NCBI RefSeq assembly: GCF_019393635.1
Contig: NC_057861.1
Coordinates: 457,678,330-457,742,329 of the forward strand
Direction of reading: 5' to 3'
DNA: 64,000 bases
From: Dromiciops gliroides
Taxonomy: Eukaryota > Chordata > Mammalia > Microbiotheria > Microbiotheriidae
In this document: one piece after another, positions 11,550 through 23,905 of the stretch
How positions within the stretch are numbered: the stretch's first letter is position 1
How the letters are laid out: each line of letters begins with the position of its first letter
The notes under the pieces: generated by a model
What the model was told of the DNA's origin: nothing
Seen by the model: the letters and a program-made list of their open reading frames with translations, nothing else
The model's database searches: none
Made by a program: the position numbers and the translations under genes

Positions 11550-13320
11550 CTGCCTCTTCTAATTTTAAATTCATAAATTAAACAACTTTTGTGCCAGAAC
11601 AGTTTTGCAACCTCAAAATTAGGATTAACAGCAGAAGAAAATGTGCCATTTTTAAAACAGTGATCAGGAATCATTGGAGGCTGGGAAGAATCGATTTGGA
11701 GACGTCTGGAAGATTCTTTGTGCATTGATCAAGAAGATTTTACAGGTGGAGGCATATTGGTGAAGAAGAGGTAAAGGCACTGATTTGCATGAAGTGGTCA
11801 GATATTTGGGTGGGCTAGAAGAAGAAGGTTAAGGATAAGGGGGGATGAAGTTTATGGGGAAAAAAGTCATTGAATTAATGCATCTCAGTGGGAGGGGTAG
11901 GGGAAAGCCATGTATGAATATTTAAAAAGAGTGCCAAAAAGTGACTGAAGTATAACTAACTTAATTAGCGTCTTAATAGTTTGCTGTTTTTAAAAATTGT
12001 CTCCTTTTCTCAAACAGTCTCACTTGCCATGGTAACTAGCCTTCTCGTGGTTTTTATCTTCAGTTTAGCACCACCACCTTATCATAAGCTATTATTATTC
12101 CTCAAAGATTGGTGGTTTTTTAATGAACTCTGAAAGCATCATTTGATCTATATGCCAAGCAATATCTTCTCCCTGTAGATGTTCTATGCCCTTTTTCTGA
12201 GAGTGTGTCTCCTTCCTCTGTTTACTGATGTGGTCATCCCTATCCTTCAGAACAGATCTTCCCCCTGAGGTGGGCTGAGGGCATCCTGTCTAGCATGGTT
12301 CTTAAACTGCTAAAGATTGAATTCTTTCATATGGATACCATGTGGATTGATGATAACCTATCTCCTCTATCAACCCCTTCTGATTTTAGAAGTGTTCATG
12401 GGACATGAAGAATTACTTGTTCCCTGATGGGTCTTTTCAGATTCAACACAAAAAAGCAGGGAGGAACTGATAAGATTAAATGATGGCTACATTTATCAGA
12501 CTACCTTAGATGCATTTGTGGGGAGTTCACTACTGTTATTAAATTAAGAATTCTCTTTCATTTCTCTTCAGAAATGTAGAAAAAACCCACTTTATAATGT
12601 GGGTTTTTTACTCCACTGTATTGATGCCAGATTAAGCAGCCAGACTTTTGTGAGGGAATTCTGTAGGGAGTCTGGCCATGGTTTTTTAAAAAAAACAAAA
12701 CCAAAAAAAAAAGCCCAAAACTCTGATTTTCACAGTTTTGTCAGAGGCTTATACCTGTGAGAACCAGGAAAATGGCTTTTTTCAAAGGTGCCTTTTAGAT
12801 TCCAACTGTAATCATTTTACTTTGTAAACATTTTCATCTTTTATTATTTGCTGACAGAATTAAAAAAAAAAACCCAACAACCTTAAGTAGCGACAGGAGT
12901 CATGAGTTAAAACATCTAATCACCCAAAATATCCAGGTTCAAAGAGATTAATTAGAAACACAGATACATTGGGTAACCATTTAGCAGCTAGGTTACCCAC
13001 CTGGTAACTTACATATAGAAGATTCTTGAATAAACGCATTGCTTTGGTGGGATTACTCTACATCAATGCCCCTGACATGTAGCTAAAAAATAAACACACT
13101 CTCTTTCCCTAATGTCATAGGCACTGTGCTGAGCCCTGGGGCGTCTGTCTACTTGCCAAATTGCTTAGCCACCCTAAGTCGCAGGCCTCTGACTGACTGG
13201 CTATGCTAGTGAAAAAAAGAGTGGATGAGGCAGGATATTAGTAGGTGTGTTTGTGACATTATGCATGGAATGTCCCCAGTTAGACACAAGATAATAAAAT
13301 AATTGCTATTAGCTCATGTC
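11550..13320. other. Intergenic sequence, nothing recognised
   Basis: No gene or clear repeat. A perfect 11-bp hairpin is present at 12580-12609 (see findings). Confidence 0.45.
12580..12609. other. Perfect inverted repeat, 11-bp arms
   Basis: AAAAAACCCAC and GTGGGTTTTTT are exact complements around an 8-base loop. No function is evident. Confidence 0.85.
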
Positions 13321-13324
13321 ACTG

Positions 13325-13460
13325 GATCAATCAATTGATGAAGGACCTACTATGTGCCTGGTACTGATGGGGAATGAGGGTGGGGAGATGGAATGGATGA
13401 TCGACCAAAATTGAACCCATCTCTGCCATCAAGTACCTTATAACATAGCAAGAAAGAGAA
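13325..13460. repeat. Old mammalian repeat fragment (L2/MIR-like)
   Basis: Carries ggacctactatgtgcctggtact and a later 'catctctgccatcaagtacctta' type segment (paraphrased), the pattern of an ancient interspersed repeat also seen at 21480-21590. Confidence 0.5.
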
Positions 13461-13969
13461 CATGTACATATATAGGGTGCTGATACTCTTAGGACTAAGA
13501 CTATTGGGATGCCCTGTATTAGTAGTATTTTATAAAGTCCACAGTCATTTTGATAGGAAAGCACTCTGGGTATATTTGTGGAAATTGTGTCACTAGTAAA
13601 AAGGCCATGATGGAAGAAAATCTGCTGCATCCTTGAAGGACTGAATCCCTCGCCATGTTGATTTGTGTCCCGTGTGGGACTATGTGTCTATTTTTCATGC
13701 GTTCCCATTCATAGTTCACAACTGGGCCATTGCCCCAGCTCCTCAAATATTCTGCCCATTCCCAGTAGAACTTAGTGCTTTTCAGGCCTGTAGGTTCAGA
13801 CCCTCCCATGGTTTCTCTTATTCTTTCTTCTGTCAGGCACCTCTCTCTCACCCATGGGCTATAATGCGATCCCAAAGAGCTGTGAGCTAGGGAACTTCTC
13901 CTTAATGCCCTACCTAGAGCAGTTTTTTCTGCCTTCTCTCTCCTTTCTCTATCCATGCCTTTCTCTGCC

Positions 13970-14200
13970 TCTTAGAAGCCATAGATTCCTTCAAGGCTCC
14001 TCTCAATCACCACCTGCTACATGAAGCCTTTTCTGCTTTCCCATCCTTGGCTGTGAAGACCTTCCAAAATGCACCCTCACCAGATTGGTGTTCATGTTGT
14101 CTCCCTTGGCTAGACTGTCAACTCTTGGTGGGTAAGGGCTGTTTCTTCTTAGCTTTGTAACCTCAGCAGCTACCGCTTAATAATTGCTTGTTGATTGATA
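13970..14200 (+). repeat. L2 LINE 3' end fragment
   Basis: Sequence such as ttcaaggctcctctcaatca, ctacatgaagccttttct, gactgtcaactcttggtggg and the end cttgttgattgat follows the recalled L2 3' end consensus in order. Confidence 0.75.
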
Positions 14201-14637
14201 ATTGCTGTTCTCACTATACAGAAGAATGGTTGGTTGAATTGAACTGAACTGTGAAATTTGGTTGCCTTAACATTTTGAAAAAATATATAGTAGAGGTGCC
14301 TCATTCCTTCAAGCTCTTTGGAAATGAAAAGGCATATAGAAAGAAGTACCCTAAATATTCTTAGCACCCCTCTTCCCCAATAAAGCCAGTATACCCATTC
14401 TTTCCAAGGTGTGAAGGTGGGAAAAACTGAACCATGAATTCTACCAATCTTGTGGTTTCAATTTGAGCTGTACAACACTGATCCCCAAAGGCTTTTAAAA
14501 TGTTCTTTCTCCCTCTACACCTGTGTTGTTTTTAACCTGGGGAAATATTGTTTTCTTCCAATTCAGTTGCATCAGCCTCCATAGGAAGGCGAATTCGAAT
14601 TGAAAGTAGTGAAGAGCTATCATAATACTGGGGCTTT

Positions 14638-14800
14638 GGGGGCAGCTAGGTGGTGCAGTGGATAGAGCACTGGCCCAGGAGTCAGGAGTACCTGAGTTCC
14701 AATCCAGCCTCAGACACTTAACACTTACTAGCTGTGTGACCCTGGGCAAGTCACTTAACCCCAATTGCCTCACTAAAAAAAAAATAATAATAATAATAAT
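14638..14800 (+). mobile_element. tRNA-derived marsupial SINE with (AAT)n tail
   Basis: Complete SINE flanked by a perfect 14-bp target duplication AATACTGGGGCTTT (14624-14637 and 14801-14814). The tail is A-rich followed by about eight TAA units. Confidence 0.97.
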
Positions 14801-15080
14801 AATACTGGGGCTTTACCAAAGAGAAGAGTGTGGCTTTATTTCACACAAAACAACTGCAATCACAGGAAAGGCTCCATGGAGCCTAGGAATGGTGAGTATT
14901 CAAACCAAATTAACAGGTAAGCATTCTGCATTCAATATACAGTTATGATTGTCTTACAATATATATTCTACTCTTCAGCATTTAAAAAAAAATAACAATA
15001 AAATTAATATCCTGGGGCTTTGATTGGAAGTATAAGCCTTGATATTTCTATCTCTCCATAAATTTCTGTAGTGCTGTTTT

Positions 15081-15320
15081 TGTTGTTCAGTTATTTCAGT
15101 TGTCCGATTCTTCATGACCCTATTTGGAGCTTTCTTGGCAGAAATTGGATTGGTTTACCATTTCCTTCAGCTCATTTGACAAATGAGGAAACTAAGGCAA
15201 ACAGGGTTAAGCGACTTACCCAGGGTCACACAGCTAATGTCTGGGGCCAGATTTGAACTCAGAATGATGAGTCTTCTGGACTCCAGTCTTGTTACTCTGT
15301 TGTGTCACCTAGCTATCCCC
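15081..15320 (-). mobile_element. MAR1-type SINE with RTE-like tail, antisense
   Basis: Tail part (gttgttcag, tgtccgattcttcatgaccc, tttcttggcagaaa, accatttccttcagctcatt) followed by the reverse tRNA-like head ending tgtcacctagctatcccc. It is more diverged than the short-tailed SINEs, so older. Confidence 0.88.
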
Positions 15321-16065
15321 AATGCTGCTACTTTGGTGCTAAAACCCAAGACATGTATTAAACATACAAAGGGAACAAGGGCTTGTTGAATAAGTCAGGG
15401 AGTCTTTAATACAGAGGGGACTGGAGTCATCAACTCTTAAGAAAGTCAACTTGGATACAGAAATCAAGCGGTTAATTGTTTGTATTCACAGATGTGACAA
15501 AACTCATCACTAAGACTTCCTCTGCTCTTAAATACAGAGTGGACATGCCATTAAAGGACTTTCTTAAAATAGTTTGGGAGTGTCAAATGGATGGAGAGCT
15601 CTCTGTGGAAATCACAAAGTAAATGAGAGAAGGCTTAGAAGGGAAACCCCTAATTCTACAGATACCTAATAATCTCTCTGCTAACTTTGTCACACTTACT
15701 GATTAAAACTCCCTCAAAATTACATTCAGTTGATGTCAATGTTGTCAATATAACATGAGAACTTTTCAAAACTTGTGATTTTTAGAGTATATTCTCTATG
15801 CTGAGACACTGAGTTCATTTAGAGTCCTTAGACATCGTCTACCCAAATTCCCAAGAGTCATACTAAGTATGACTAAGTATGCTCCTTTGAGGGATAATTC
15901 TTGCTTCTTTTTGTTGTTGTTTTTAAATTTGGACCTTTTCATTGGTGTAGACACAAACCCAATGAGGAAATTTCCTCCACCAATGAATATTTACAATGTT
16001 TAGTCTTTTTAAGTGTCGACAGAGACAGAAACTCACAAAGTCAGTCATGGATTTGAGATGGAATT

Positions 16066-16214
16066 TGTTTTTTTTTCTTTACAGGGCAATGAGGGTTAAG
16101 TGACTTGCCCAGGGTCACATAGCTAGTAAGTGTCAAGTGTCTGAGAACAAATCTGAAGTCAGGTCCTCCTGAATCCGGTTTCAGTGCTTTATCCACTGCA
16201 CCACCTAGCTGCCC
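16066..16214 (-). mobile_element. tRNA-derived marsupial SINE, antisense
   Basis: T-rich tail, ggcaatgagggttaagtgac, and the head complement ctgcaccacctagctgccc. Flanked by ttgagatggaatttg and ttgaggtggaatttg (one mismatch), the target duplication. Confidence 0.95.
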
Positions 16215-16669
16215 TTGAGGTGGAATTTGAATTCAGGTTGTTCTAGGCAGTTTTTCTCTCCCCTACACAAAGGCTGATAATACAAGTTTGTGGAATATGT
16301 CCAAACATAGTTGAAGGATTTTTACTGAACTTACTCCCTATCAAATATTGAGGCATGGTTAATTAGTGCCATGGCTTTGGCAATCCTGTTCTAAATCAGC
16401 TTCACTTACAATGCTCATCTGTTGAGAATAGGCATGTTTGAGCCCTGCTTTCACAGAGCTGACTTTGCAAGAGCACTTTGGATTGAAATCTATCACACAG
16501 CTCTGAGAAAACAAGATCTAGGCCTCATAAGAAGGGATTTTCAAAAAGAAATGGCTCAGTCCCCTGCTGTCGACAATAAGCAGGTTTCCCCCAATTATTA
16601 TTTCCAGGCCATGTCTGTAGCAATAACATCAATCCCTTCCTGCATTGTTGGCCTGCTAAGGAAGGGAGC

Positions 16670-16865
16670 ATTCACAGGGCAAAGAGGACAGTGCTTGAAG
16701 TCAGGAGTCCTAGGTTCTTGAACCAGCTAGAGGACTCTAAGCAAGTCTTAGGGCCGAGCCTGGGTTTCTTCATCTGCAAAATGGGAACGATACTTATGCT
16801 ACCTACCTTCTAGAATGTTTGTGAGCCCTTGTCATCCTAAAGTGCTATGCAAATGTTATCATACA
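16670..16865 (+). repeat. MIR/CORE-type SINE relic
   Basis: Reads gaagtcaggagtcctaggttc, then catctgcaaaatggga and a tail like agtgctatgcaaatgttat. The order fits a decayed sense-strand MIR. Confidence 0.65.
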
Positions 16866-17034
16866 GAGGAATAGTTCAGGGTAATTACTCCTATATTTGC
16901 CTGCCACTTCCAGAGTTTTACTGGAATCTCTCTTCCCATACTCTCGGCTCATAAAGAATAAGGTTTAAAAAAAGAAATTCTTCCTAAGCATCAGAACAAT
17001 TTTTTTGAATGACCAAACAAAGCCTGTAACAATA

Positions 17035-17265
17035 ATAATAAGGAGAATAGCTAGCATTTATATAGTCCTCTAAGGCCTACAAAGTACTTTACACATGTTC
17101 TCTTTATTTCATCTTCACATCAACCCTTTAAAGTAGGTGCTATTATTATCCCCATTTTTATAGATAAGTAATTTCTTGCCCAGGGTCACACAGCTAGTTG
17201 ATGTTTAAGGCAGGAACTGATATCAGGTCTTCCTGACTCCAATTCTAACACTATCTACTGTTCAC
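17035..17265 (-). repeat. MIR/CORE-type SINE relic, antisense
   Basis: Contains tagcatttatatagtcctct, caaagtactttacac, attattatccccatttt, gcccagggtcacacagctag and a head complement ending near 17265. Confidence 0.8.
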
Positions 17266-18544
17266 TTAAAGTGTCACTTTAAGAAAAGGTATGCATTCCA
17301 GGAAAAGAGAGACAAAAAGAGTAGGACTGTGAGTGTACTGATTATACTTGGAAATAATCATTCTCTTTTGCGTTTTAATGCAGTAAATGTGTAGTAAACA
17401 TTACCAGTGAAGTAAACATCTGAAATTGGGTACAGTGAAAGAACAGAAATTTGCACATAGATTAATGGTTAATATTCCACTGGGCACATCTGAGCTTTGC
17501 AGAAGAATATCAGGCTTACTGATCATCTGAGGTCTGCAGACGACACCAGAATGGAACATAGATTTTACAGAAGCTCTAACTGAAAGTTATTTCAAACAAA
17601 CAATAGGTCCCCATCAATAAAGTTTCAAGAGTAACAACTTCATTCATGGTATATTGTTCCTTAACAACAAATAGTAACAGTATGGGGATGTGCACATTCC
17701 CAATTGTTCAAGATAAACTGGATGAGCTACAAGGAGCACAGTGAGGTCAAAGCCTTTTGGCAAAAAGGGAATTTGATTGGCATCTTTCAAGCATATTGTA
17801 TAAACAGAAAGGATCAAAAGAGTGCTATCATAAGAAACAGTATTTATCAATCTATCTGTCACTTAAAATATTTTTTAAAATCAGTTTCCATGAGATAAGT
17901 GCATTTTTAAAGAATATTCCTCTAGACAGAAATACAGACATTTCTCCCACTCCAACATTTTTCCAACTTGTCTCTCTTTAACTCACTCTAACATAATCCC
18001 TACCCAAGTCTATTATTAGAATGGTAGAAAACATTCTTTGTAACAATTCCAACCAAAGCTTGATCCCCTATCAAGTCAGGAAAGTGAGAATTTCTCTCTA
18101 GATGATTTCTCTCTCGAGGTGTATTCTCTACTTGACACAGAGGGAATTAAGTACAAAAACTGCTGTGGAGAGTCTTGCAAATGCAACTGAAAGTGTTCAT
18201 TCTGCTGGGATTAGTGAACAATGTTCAAAGGTAAACCATTTTTCCTCCCTAAATGAGCAGTCTAATTTATACAACTGATTTTCATGCAGGGGGACCAGAT
18301 CCATATTAGTAGAAATTGCCATTTCATAAATTAAAGAAATGAAATATTGGCATATCACTCACCATGCTCCATCCTCCTCAATTAAAATTCATATTGATAG
18401 TTGGAACCATCGTATACAATGAAGCACTTTATATGATATTGTCATAAAAAAGTAAAGTCTTTTTTTTTAAATGAAAACTTTAAGAGTTCTTCACCATCAG
18501 CGTGGTTAACTTCAACCACAGACTTTCACTCTTTAAATACAAAC

Positions 18545-18690
18545 CAATAACTTGTAGTCTTAGTAAGCCCTCTGGAGAAGTTAAGTCTTGCCCATGTGAA
18601 CACAACCAATATGCACCAGGGGCAGGTGTTGAATGTGGGGCCTTCCTGACGCCAAGGCTGGTTCTATCCATTACCCTAATACCAGCTCTT
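18545..18690 (-). repeat. Degenerate tRNA-SINE relic, antisense
   Basis: Weak match: gttaagtcttgcccatgtgaa, gtggggccttcctgacgcca and tctatccattaccc follow the antisense SINE order. Low certainty. Confidence 0.4.
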
Positions 18691-19017
18691 GAGAACAGTT
18701 ACTTATTAAAATTCCTTAGCCAGACAAAGGGTGTTCATAACTGGATACCAAAAGCCATTATGGATTCAGATTGCTAATGCTGTTATTGATAACCATACTG
18801 GGTTTGATAATCTGATAATTCAGTACAAATTAAAGTATTATAGTATAATCATGTGTACTATACAAAAAGTCATATGCAATCACTTAGAAACCTGGCAGTA
18901 TTTAATTTTAGACCTATCTAGGATTTAAAGTCCTCAAATGGAATGATGTACAAGGAGTGGAACTTCTGTTCCTCATGGACCTCAAGAGCCGACAATTCTC
19001 TTGAAGGCTAAATGCAC

Positions 19018-19044
19018 CTTCATTCATTCATTCATTCATTCATT
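19018..19044. repeat. (TTCA)n microsatellite
   Basis: Between six and seven tandem ATTC units about 600 bases downstream of the MCTP1 stop. Confidence 0.95.
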
Positions 19045-19359
19045 TAGAAGCAGCCCTAGCAAGTCTAAGTTAATTTACACCCAAAGTAAATAGGGTCCAA
19101 ATTATAGAATCTATGATAAACTTCACCACCAAATGATGGGGCTGGTTGATTGTTTTTCTCCCCTCTTGAAATGAGAAAAACTGCAATGGATAATATTTTG
19201 GATAGAAAATAGTCAATGAAAACCAAACAAACCACAATTCACCTCTAAGAATCAGATTGAGATTTACATTTTTATAGATTTAACCAGACACAGCTGAGTT
19301 TTTAATCCGATATTCTAGCCTGTTCACTAAAACCATCATAAGTATCTTCCCATGTATTT

Positions 19360-19652
19360 TTTTTTTTTTGCATTGGCTTTTTTAATGTTATACTTTCATC
19401 CACAGCTAGCAAGGGTTTCACATAACCAGAGCCAAACTTGAAACCCTTATCAAACTGATTCTGTACAACGGAAGTATATTTTCAATGACATATGCCTTTG
19501 TACAATATTTACAGATTCTCTCCATCATGATAAAAAAAAGACAAAATAAATAAAAACATAAAGGAAGGAAATGTTGCTGAGGCTGGGGGCTTTTTTTTTT
19601 CTTTTATCTTTCTCAAACAGATGCTGCTGGTCTCCTCAGTGCGTGAAGCTGG
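19360..19652 (-). other. MCTP1: MCTP1 3' untranslated region (proximal part)
   Basis: Minus-strand sequence just after the MCTP1 stop. It is AT-rich and has no recognisable transposon up to an A-run at about 19370-19359. The true extent is uncertain; mammalian MCTP1 3' UTRs can be longer. Confidence 0.45.
19381..19386 (-). promoter_or_regulatory. Candidate MCTP1 polyadenylation signal ATTAAA
   Basis: The minus strand reads ATTAAA 267 bases after the stop, followed by AAAGCCAATGC and a long genomic A-run. The A-run could also cause false internal priming in cDNA, so this is only a candidate. Confidence 0.3.
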
Positions 19653-19724
19653 CTAGCCAAGATTGTTTTTCTTCCTTTTACATGGACTATGACTGGGATC
19701 TTGTTTCAGTTCTTGGTACTGCAC
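19653..19724 (-). CDS. MCTP1: MCTP1 terminal coding exon and stop codon
   Basis: On the minus strand an acceptor AG (19726-19725) precedes VQYQELKQDPSHSPCKRK, then KNNLG and a TAG stop at 19655-19653. This is the extreme C terminus of MCTP1 (multiple C2 and transmembrane domain protein 1), a basic cytosolic tail. It differs from the recalled human tail at two positions: Gln for Pro after ELK, and Cys for Tyr after HSP. The exon begins in phase 0, matching the phase-0 end of the previous exon at 21112. MCTP proteins are endoplasmic-reticulum or vesicle membrane proteins with calcium-binding C2 domains. The C2 domains themselves are encoded outside this window. Confidence 0.96.
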   Translation of the reverse strand: MQYQELKQDPSHSPCKRKKNNLG

Positions 19725-20349
19725 CTGTTTAAACAGAGAGTTCAGAGAAAGACTGGTCAGGTGGCCACTTACTGGCAAAAGACTGAAAAGCGAAGGAATG
19801 AGAGAGTGTGCCTGGGGGAGGGAGGAGGGGTGTTCTCTTGATGCAAGCTGCATGGTATCTGCAGCTGGGCTGCAGAAACAATGGAGTGATAGAGCTAGAA
19901 TCGAAAAGGAAAACAGCATTAGGAAAATCCTGCCAGGAAATACATGAGTGCACTCATGTAAACTTTGGTGATGGGCTAGGGTCTTTTTCTCTTCACCACA
20001 AGATATTACACTGGAAGAAAAAACAAACCCAACAAATCACTACATGCAACAGTATTTTTTTTTTTTAAAAAGGCCTGGATGATGATAATTCTTTGCAACT
20101 TCACAGGCTTTATTTGTTTCTGAATAAATTTTTAAACTCGGACTCAGTTTATATTCGTGTTTGAAAAACTAGACCAAATGGTCTAGATATAGTAGAGTCG
20201 GTTCTTCAACTTAGCCTATCTGGGAGCATTGGTAGATCCCGTGAAGATAATGGAGAAGTTAACATTGTCATCAACAGGAAGAGCCCTTTCTTTCCTTGTG
20301 ATATGAGGCTCTTCTTCCTTCACATATCACTTGTTAGGTGAAAGTCCAT

Positions 20350-20520
20350 TTACAAGGATCTAGCCCAACTCTTTTTTACTGATAAAAAGTCTGATGCTCT
20401 GAGGAAGTGAAAGGATTTGCCCACAGCCACAGCTAGTTAGTGGAAAAGCCAGGACTCCCATCTCTGCTGTCTCCCAACTACTCCAGTGCTTCTTCCGTTA
20501 TACCACTTAGCCTCCTTACC
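20350..20520 (-). repeat. MIR-like relic, antisense, in the last MCTP1 intron
   Basis: Shows ctgaggaagtgaaaggatt, tgcccacagccacagctagt and ctccagtgcttcttccgtta in the antisense tRNA-SINE order. Confidence 0.6.
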
Positions 20521-21111
20521 TATCAAGGAAATAAAAATCCTCTGCTCATCCCCTCAAAATAGCTCCACTCATCAGCTTGATTCTTCAGGTCTCTCCAAAG
20601 GGTGAGGGGAATGTTTCTCCATTAAATGTCTGCTAGTTTATTTTGTTTTCATAATCTAATATTCCTATTTCCTCCCTTCAGGTGGTGCTGGCCCCAGGCA
20701 GCAGCATACCCCTCAACCAAATCCAGCTGAATATCATTTGGGGGTTGTTCCCAATCCTCCCCGCAGGTTGACTGGACAATTCCCTCTTGTGAATACCCAT
20801 TCTTCCAAACATTCTTCTTGTGACCAGTTAAGCTGGAAGTTTCTCACTGACAAAATCCAAGTGAGGACTCATTTCTGAATGCAATAGAAAGCACTGCTTC
20901 AGGCCCTATTAACTTAAACTGGCTCCCCCTGAAGATTCAAAATCAACTGAACAGAGAATTCAAAACTCAAAGACTTAATGGGACACCAGATTACAAAACT
21001 AACGACAATAATAGAACCTTGCAAAAATTAAATGTAAGAACAACCCTATACAGAACAGCATATCTAAATTTAACAACTAATAACATCAAAGCATTTCAAA
21101 AGGCTACTCAC

Positions 21112-21209
21112 TACTTGTACGTCAGAAGGTACTCGGGAAAGGAAGTCAAGTAGCTCATTGTTATCAATCGCATATGGGCTCCGAAGCTTCTTTGTAAATT
21201 TATTGATGC
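21112..21209 (-). CDS. MCTP1: MCTP1 penultimate coding exon
   Basis: Minus-strand exon encoding (G)[18 protein letters not shown] followed by [14 protein letters not shown]. This is the juxtamembrane cytosolic segment shared by MCTP1 and MCTP2. The next exon (VQYQELKQDPSHSP) matches MCTP1 and not MCTP2. The acceptor AG is at 21211-21210 and the donor GTGAGT occupies 21111-21106. The exon is 98 bases: two bases complete a Gly codon from the upstream exon, then 32 whole codons follow. The sequence is essentially identical to the recalled human protein, indicating strong constraint. An antisense SINE lies about 70 bases upstream of the acceptor (21280-21412) without disturbing it. Confidence 0.97.
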
Positions 21210-21279
21210 CTGGAAAAGCAATGGTTGAAACATTATTAAAATCCATATTTTTTTTACTCCCCTCTATTTTGGGGGGGAC

Positions 21280-21412
21280 GGGGCAATGAGGGTTAAGTGA
21301 CTTGTCCAAGGTCACACAGCTAGTAAGTGTCAAGTGTCTGAGGCCAGATTTGAACTTGGGTCCTCCTGAATCCAGGGCCAGTACTTTATCCACTGAGCCA
21401 CCTAGCTGCCCC
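21280..21412 (-). mobile_element. tRNA-derived marsupial SINE, antisense, in MCTP1 intron
   Basis: Reads ggcaatgagggttaagtgac through gagccacctagctgcccc. Relative to MCTP1 (also minus) it is in the sense orientation, about 70 bases upstream of the acceptor of the exon ending at 21209. Confidence 0.95.
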
Positions 21413-21479
21413 CGCCCCTAATTATTGAAAGCACATTTCCCATGATGTTTAATAACTATTTGTTGTTTTTTTCCCCCAA

Positions 21480-21590
21480 GTCAACTAGCATTTATTAAAC
21501 TCTAGTCACTGTGCTAAGTGCTCAAGATACAAAGAAAAGCAAAAATGAGTCCCAGCTCTTGACAAGCTTATAGTCTAATGTAGTAAGTTA
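21480..21590. repeat. Old mammalian repeat fragment
   Basis: tagcatttattaaactctag, tgtgctaagtgctcaaga and cttgacaagcttatagtct form the same family pattern as 13325-13460. Confidence 0.5.
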
Positions 21591-21599
21591 TTTACATTG

Positions 21600-23780
21600 G
21601 ACAGTGATTTGAAGTTATATCTTGTGAGATAACCATTTACCTGGAGGGCTACCCCTTCCACCCTGGCCTGCTGTTGTAACTGTTTGGGCTACCTCTGCAT
21701 CAGTCTGGTAAGAATGAAAGGTAACTCTTCTTTCACATCTCTGGGAGGTCATTTATAAATTAGAACAAAGTTTTAGTCATTTCCTTATTTTCTTCTCAAT
21801 AGAAAATTGACCCATTATTAGTTTGGGATTTTGTTTTGTTTTTTAACCATGAAAGCTAAAATTTCAAAACTTTTTGGTTCCCACTATAATCTGTGTTGGA
21901 AATGGATCTAACAGTATTAGGGATTGTACACATTGGGTGCTTTAAATGAAATAGATTACGAGCATTTCCAATTTCTTAACTGAGGATTCAGGAGGTAAAT
22001 GAAACATGTATACAACACACTCAACCCCTCATGAAATAATTGGCTTCAGTCTCTGTCTCATGTGGGGTGTGGCCTGAATAGTTATTAAATTTCTGATTAA
22101 TATTTCAATAATGATCTACCCACTAAGGGCAACAAAAACAAATAGAATTCTTTTTCTATTTAATCTGATGAAACAACAGGCCCAAACATTTGTTCTGAAG
22201 TGACATGTAAGTCGATTTTCCTTAGGAGTCCACTAAAAGTTACTTAACTAGATTCCACTAATGTGTACCACAAAATATAGAGATGCCTTTTTGTTACATG
22301 GATGTTTTTCAGGTTTTTATAAGAACTGCCTTGCTAAGCCAAGGACAAGCCTGACCCTGCCTGGTCTGGAGGTAATAAACTGCCCTAAGGTGACACTTTT
22401 CCCTAATTCCTTCAGTAAAACAGCATCTGTTTTAAATATAGAAATGAATGAAAGATGAGGAACTAAACATTCAGTAAATACAGTGGAACCGCTCCTGCTC
22501 CTTCTTCCCTCTTGTGGTAAGAACAGTGTCATAGTCTGGAGTTTCTTTAAATTGTAGGATTCCAGAAAACAGCCCAAGTTTTGTTTTGGTTTTTAGGGGT
22601 CAAAGGAAATGAATGGCCAAAGATACTGGGGTCCACATTAGGTATGACAAGGCAGCCTCTTCAAACTTGAAAAGACGAGTTTGGAGACAGACTATCCCTA
22701 ATGCCACTGATCATTTTATCGAAGCAGATTGTCATAAAGCTCTTTCAATACAAAAAAAAATGCTAAAAAGCCTGCTCCTACATTTTACCTCTGCTCTTTT
22801 TTCCTTTTGACAGCCAGATGCTTTTTTGGAAGTTCATGACCCATTTTGGTTCCTTGTTTCATATTAGATTAGGTGGGGGGGGCAGTAACAATTCTCCTTC
22901 AATATAGTTTCTTTCCCTTTTTCTAACTGATTTATATATAGGCAAAGAAAAATGATTATTTGAAATCATTAACTTGGTGGGTTTATATGGTAGTAGTCCT
23001 TGGAGGCTGAAAATTGAGTTTTCCAAACCATGAATTTTGTCAAGAAAGAGAGAAAAAAAATTAACTCCAGACAGCACTGAAAATCTCCCAAATAGGGGTC
23101 TGCGTTTAAGAACAGTGGGTAAAAAGTGCTTAACAAAGTGTCTTGGCACCTAGTAGGTGGCTTAATAAATTCTTGTTGACTAGCAATAACTGCATGAACA
23201 AGGCAGGACTTAAATATCATCTTGAAAAACAGGTATGTAGTAGGTAGAGATTCTGATTTAGAAGAAATAAAACAGATTTCTTGTTCCTCATCTGTGAAAT
23301 ACTGAGTGTTCTTTTCAGTAAACCTAAAGGTGACCTCTTAGACAGCCTCCCATGCACATACACTTTCATGTTTACGTATGCTATCAGATGATAAAGTACC
23401 ATAGGGGGGAAGAAAAGCATATTGTCTTAAATGCACCATATAGATTGAAATGCTTCTGTTTGTGTATAAGTGGTGAAAATAAATCAGAGTAATATCTAGA
23501 CAAAGCTACATTTTGATATATGAAGAATCTGCACAGCCCCATGCTTATAGTATGATGAAGGCTACAATGCCAGGCAAGAAAAATGCATTTTGCAGGTAGG
23601 CCTAAATCTTTACACTGTTGTGATTTTTAACTGACCTGTCTCTTTCCATCATGGAGCAGCTTCATGACCATAAATACAGAGAACTACTGACAATATAACT
23701 CATCCCTTAAAAACAGTTTGTTCTAAGTAGCTCAGACAGTTTTGCTTTGGTTTTTTTTTTTTATTATTATTTTTTTAAAA
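21600..23780. other. MCTP1 intron, nothing else recognised
   Basis: AT-rich intron sequence without an exon or a repeat that I can name. Short ORFs on both strands have no familiar content. Confidence 0.45.
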
Positions 23781-23795
23781 AAGGGCTTTACTTAC

Positions 23796-23905
23796 CCCAG
23801 ACAAGGACAATGTATCTCAGCGGAATGAAATACAGGATGATTGTGAACACACAGAGGGCAGTGATTGCCAGCCAACTTAAGAATGGCACCGTCCAGTTGA
23901 ATGTA
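23796..23905 (-). CDS. MCTP1: MCTP1 coding exon, second transmembrane segment
   Basis: The minus-strand exon reads [20 protein letters not shown] followed by [17 protein letters not shown]. About 25 uninterrupted hydrophobic residues ([20 protein letters not shown]) form the second of the two C-terminal membrane segments of MCTP1, followed by RYIVLVWG, which leads into the INKFTKKL tail. The acceptor CAG ends at 23906 and the donor GTAAGT spans 23795-23790. The first base completes the Asn codon opened in the exon at 28797, and the last base opens the Gly codon completed at 21209. The membrane core shows a few conservative changes from the recalled human sequence, which is typical of such helices. 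The first membrane segment is not in the window. Confidence 0.97.

Noticed and set aside
13519-13956. 145-codon ORF on the minus strand in the intergenic region
   Set aside because: Composition is low-complexity at its start, no familiar motif, and it adjoins L2/MIR-like repeat sequence.
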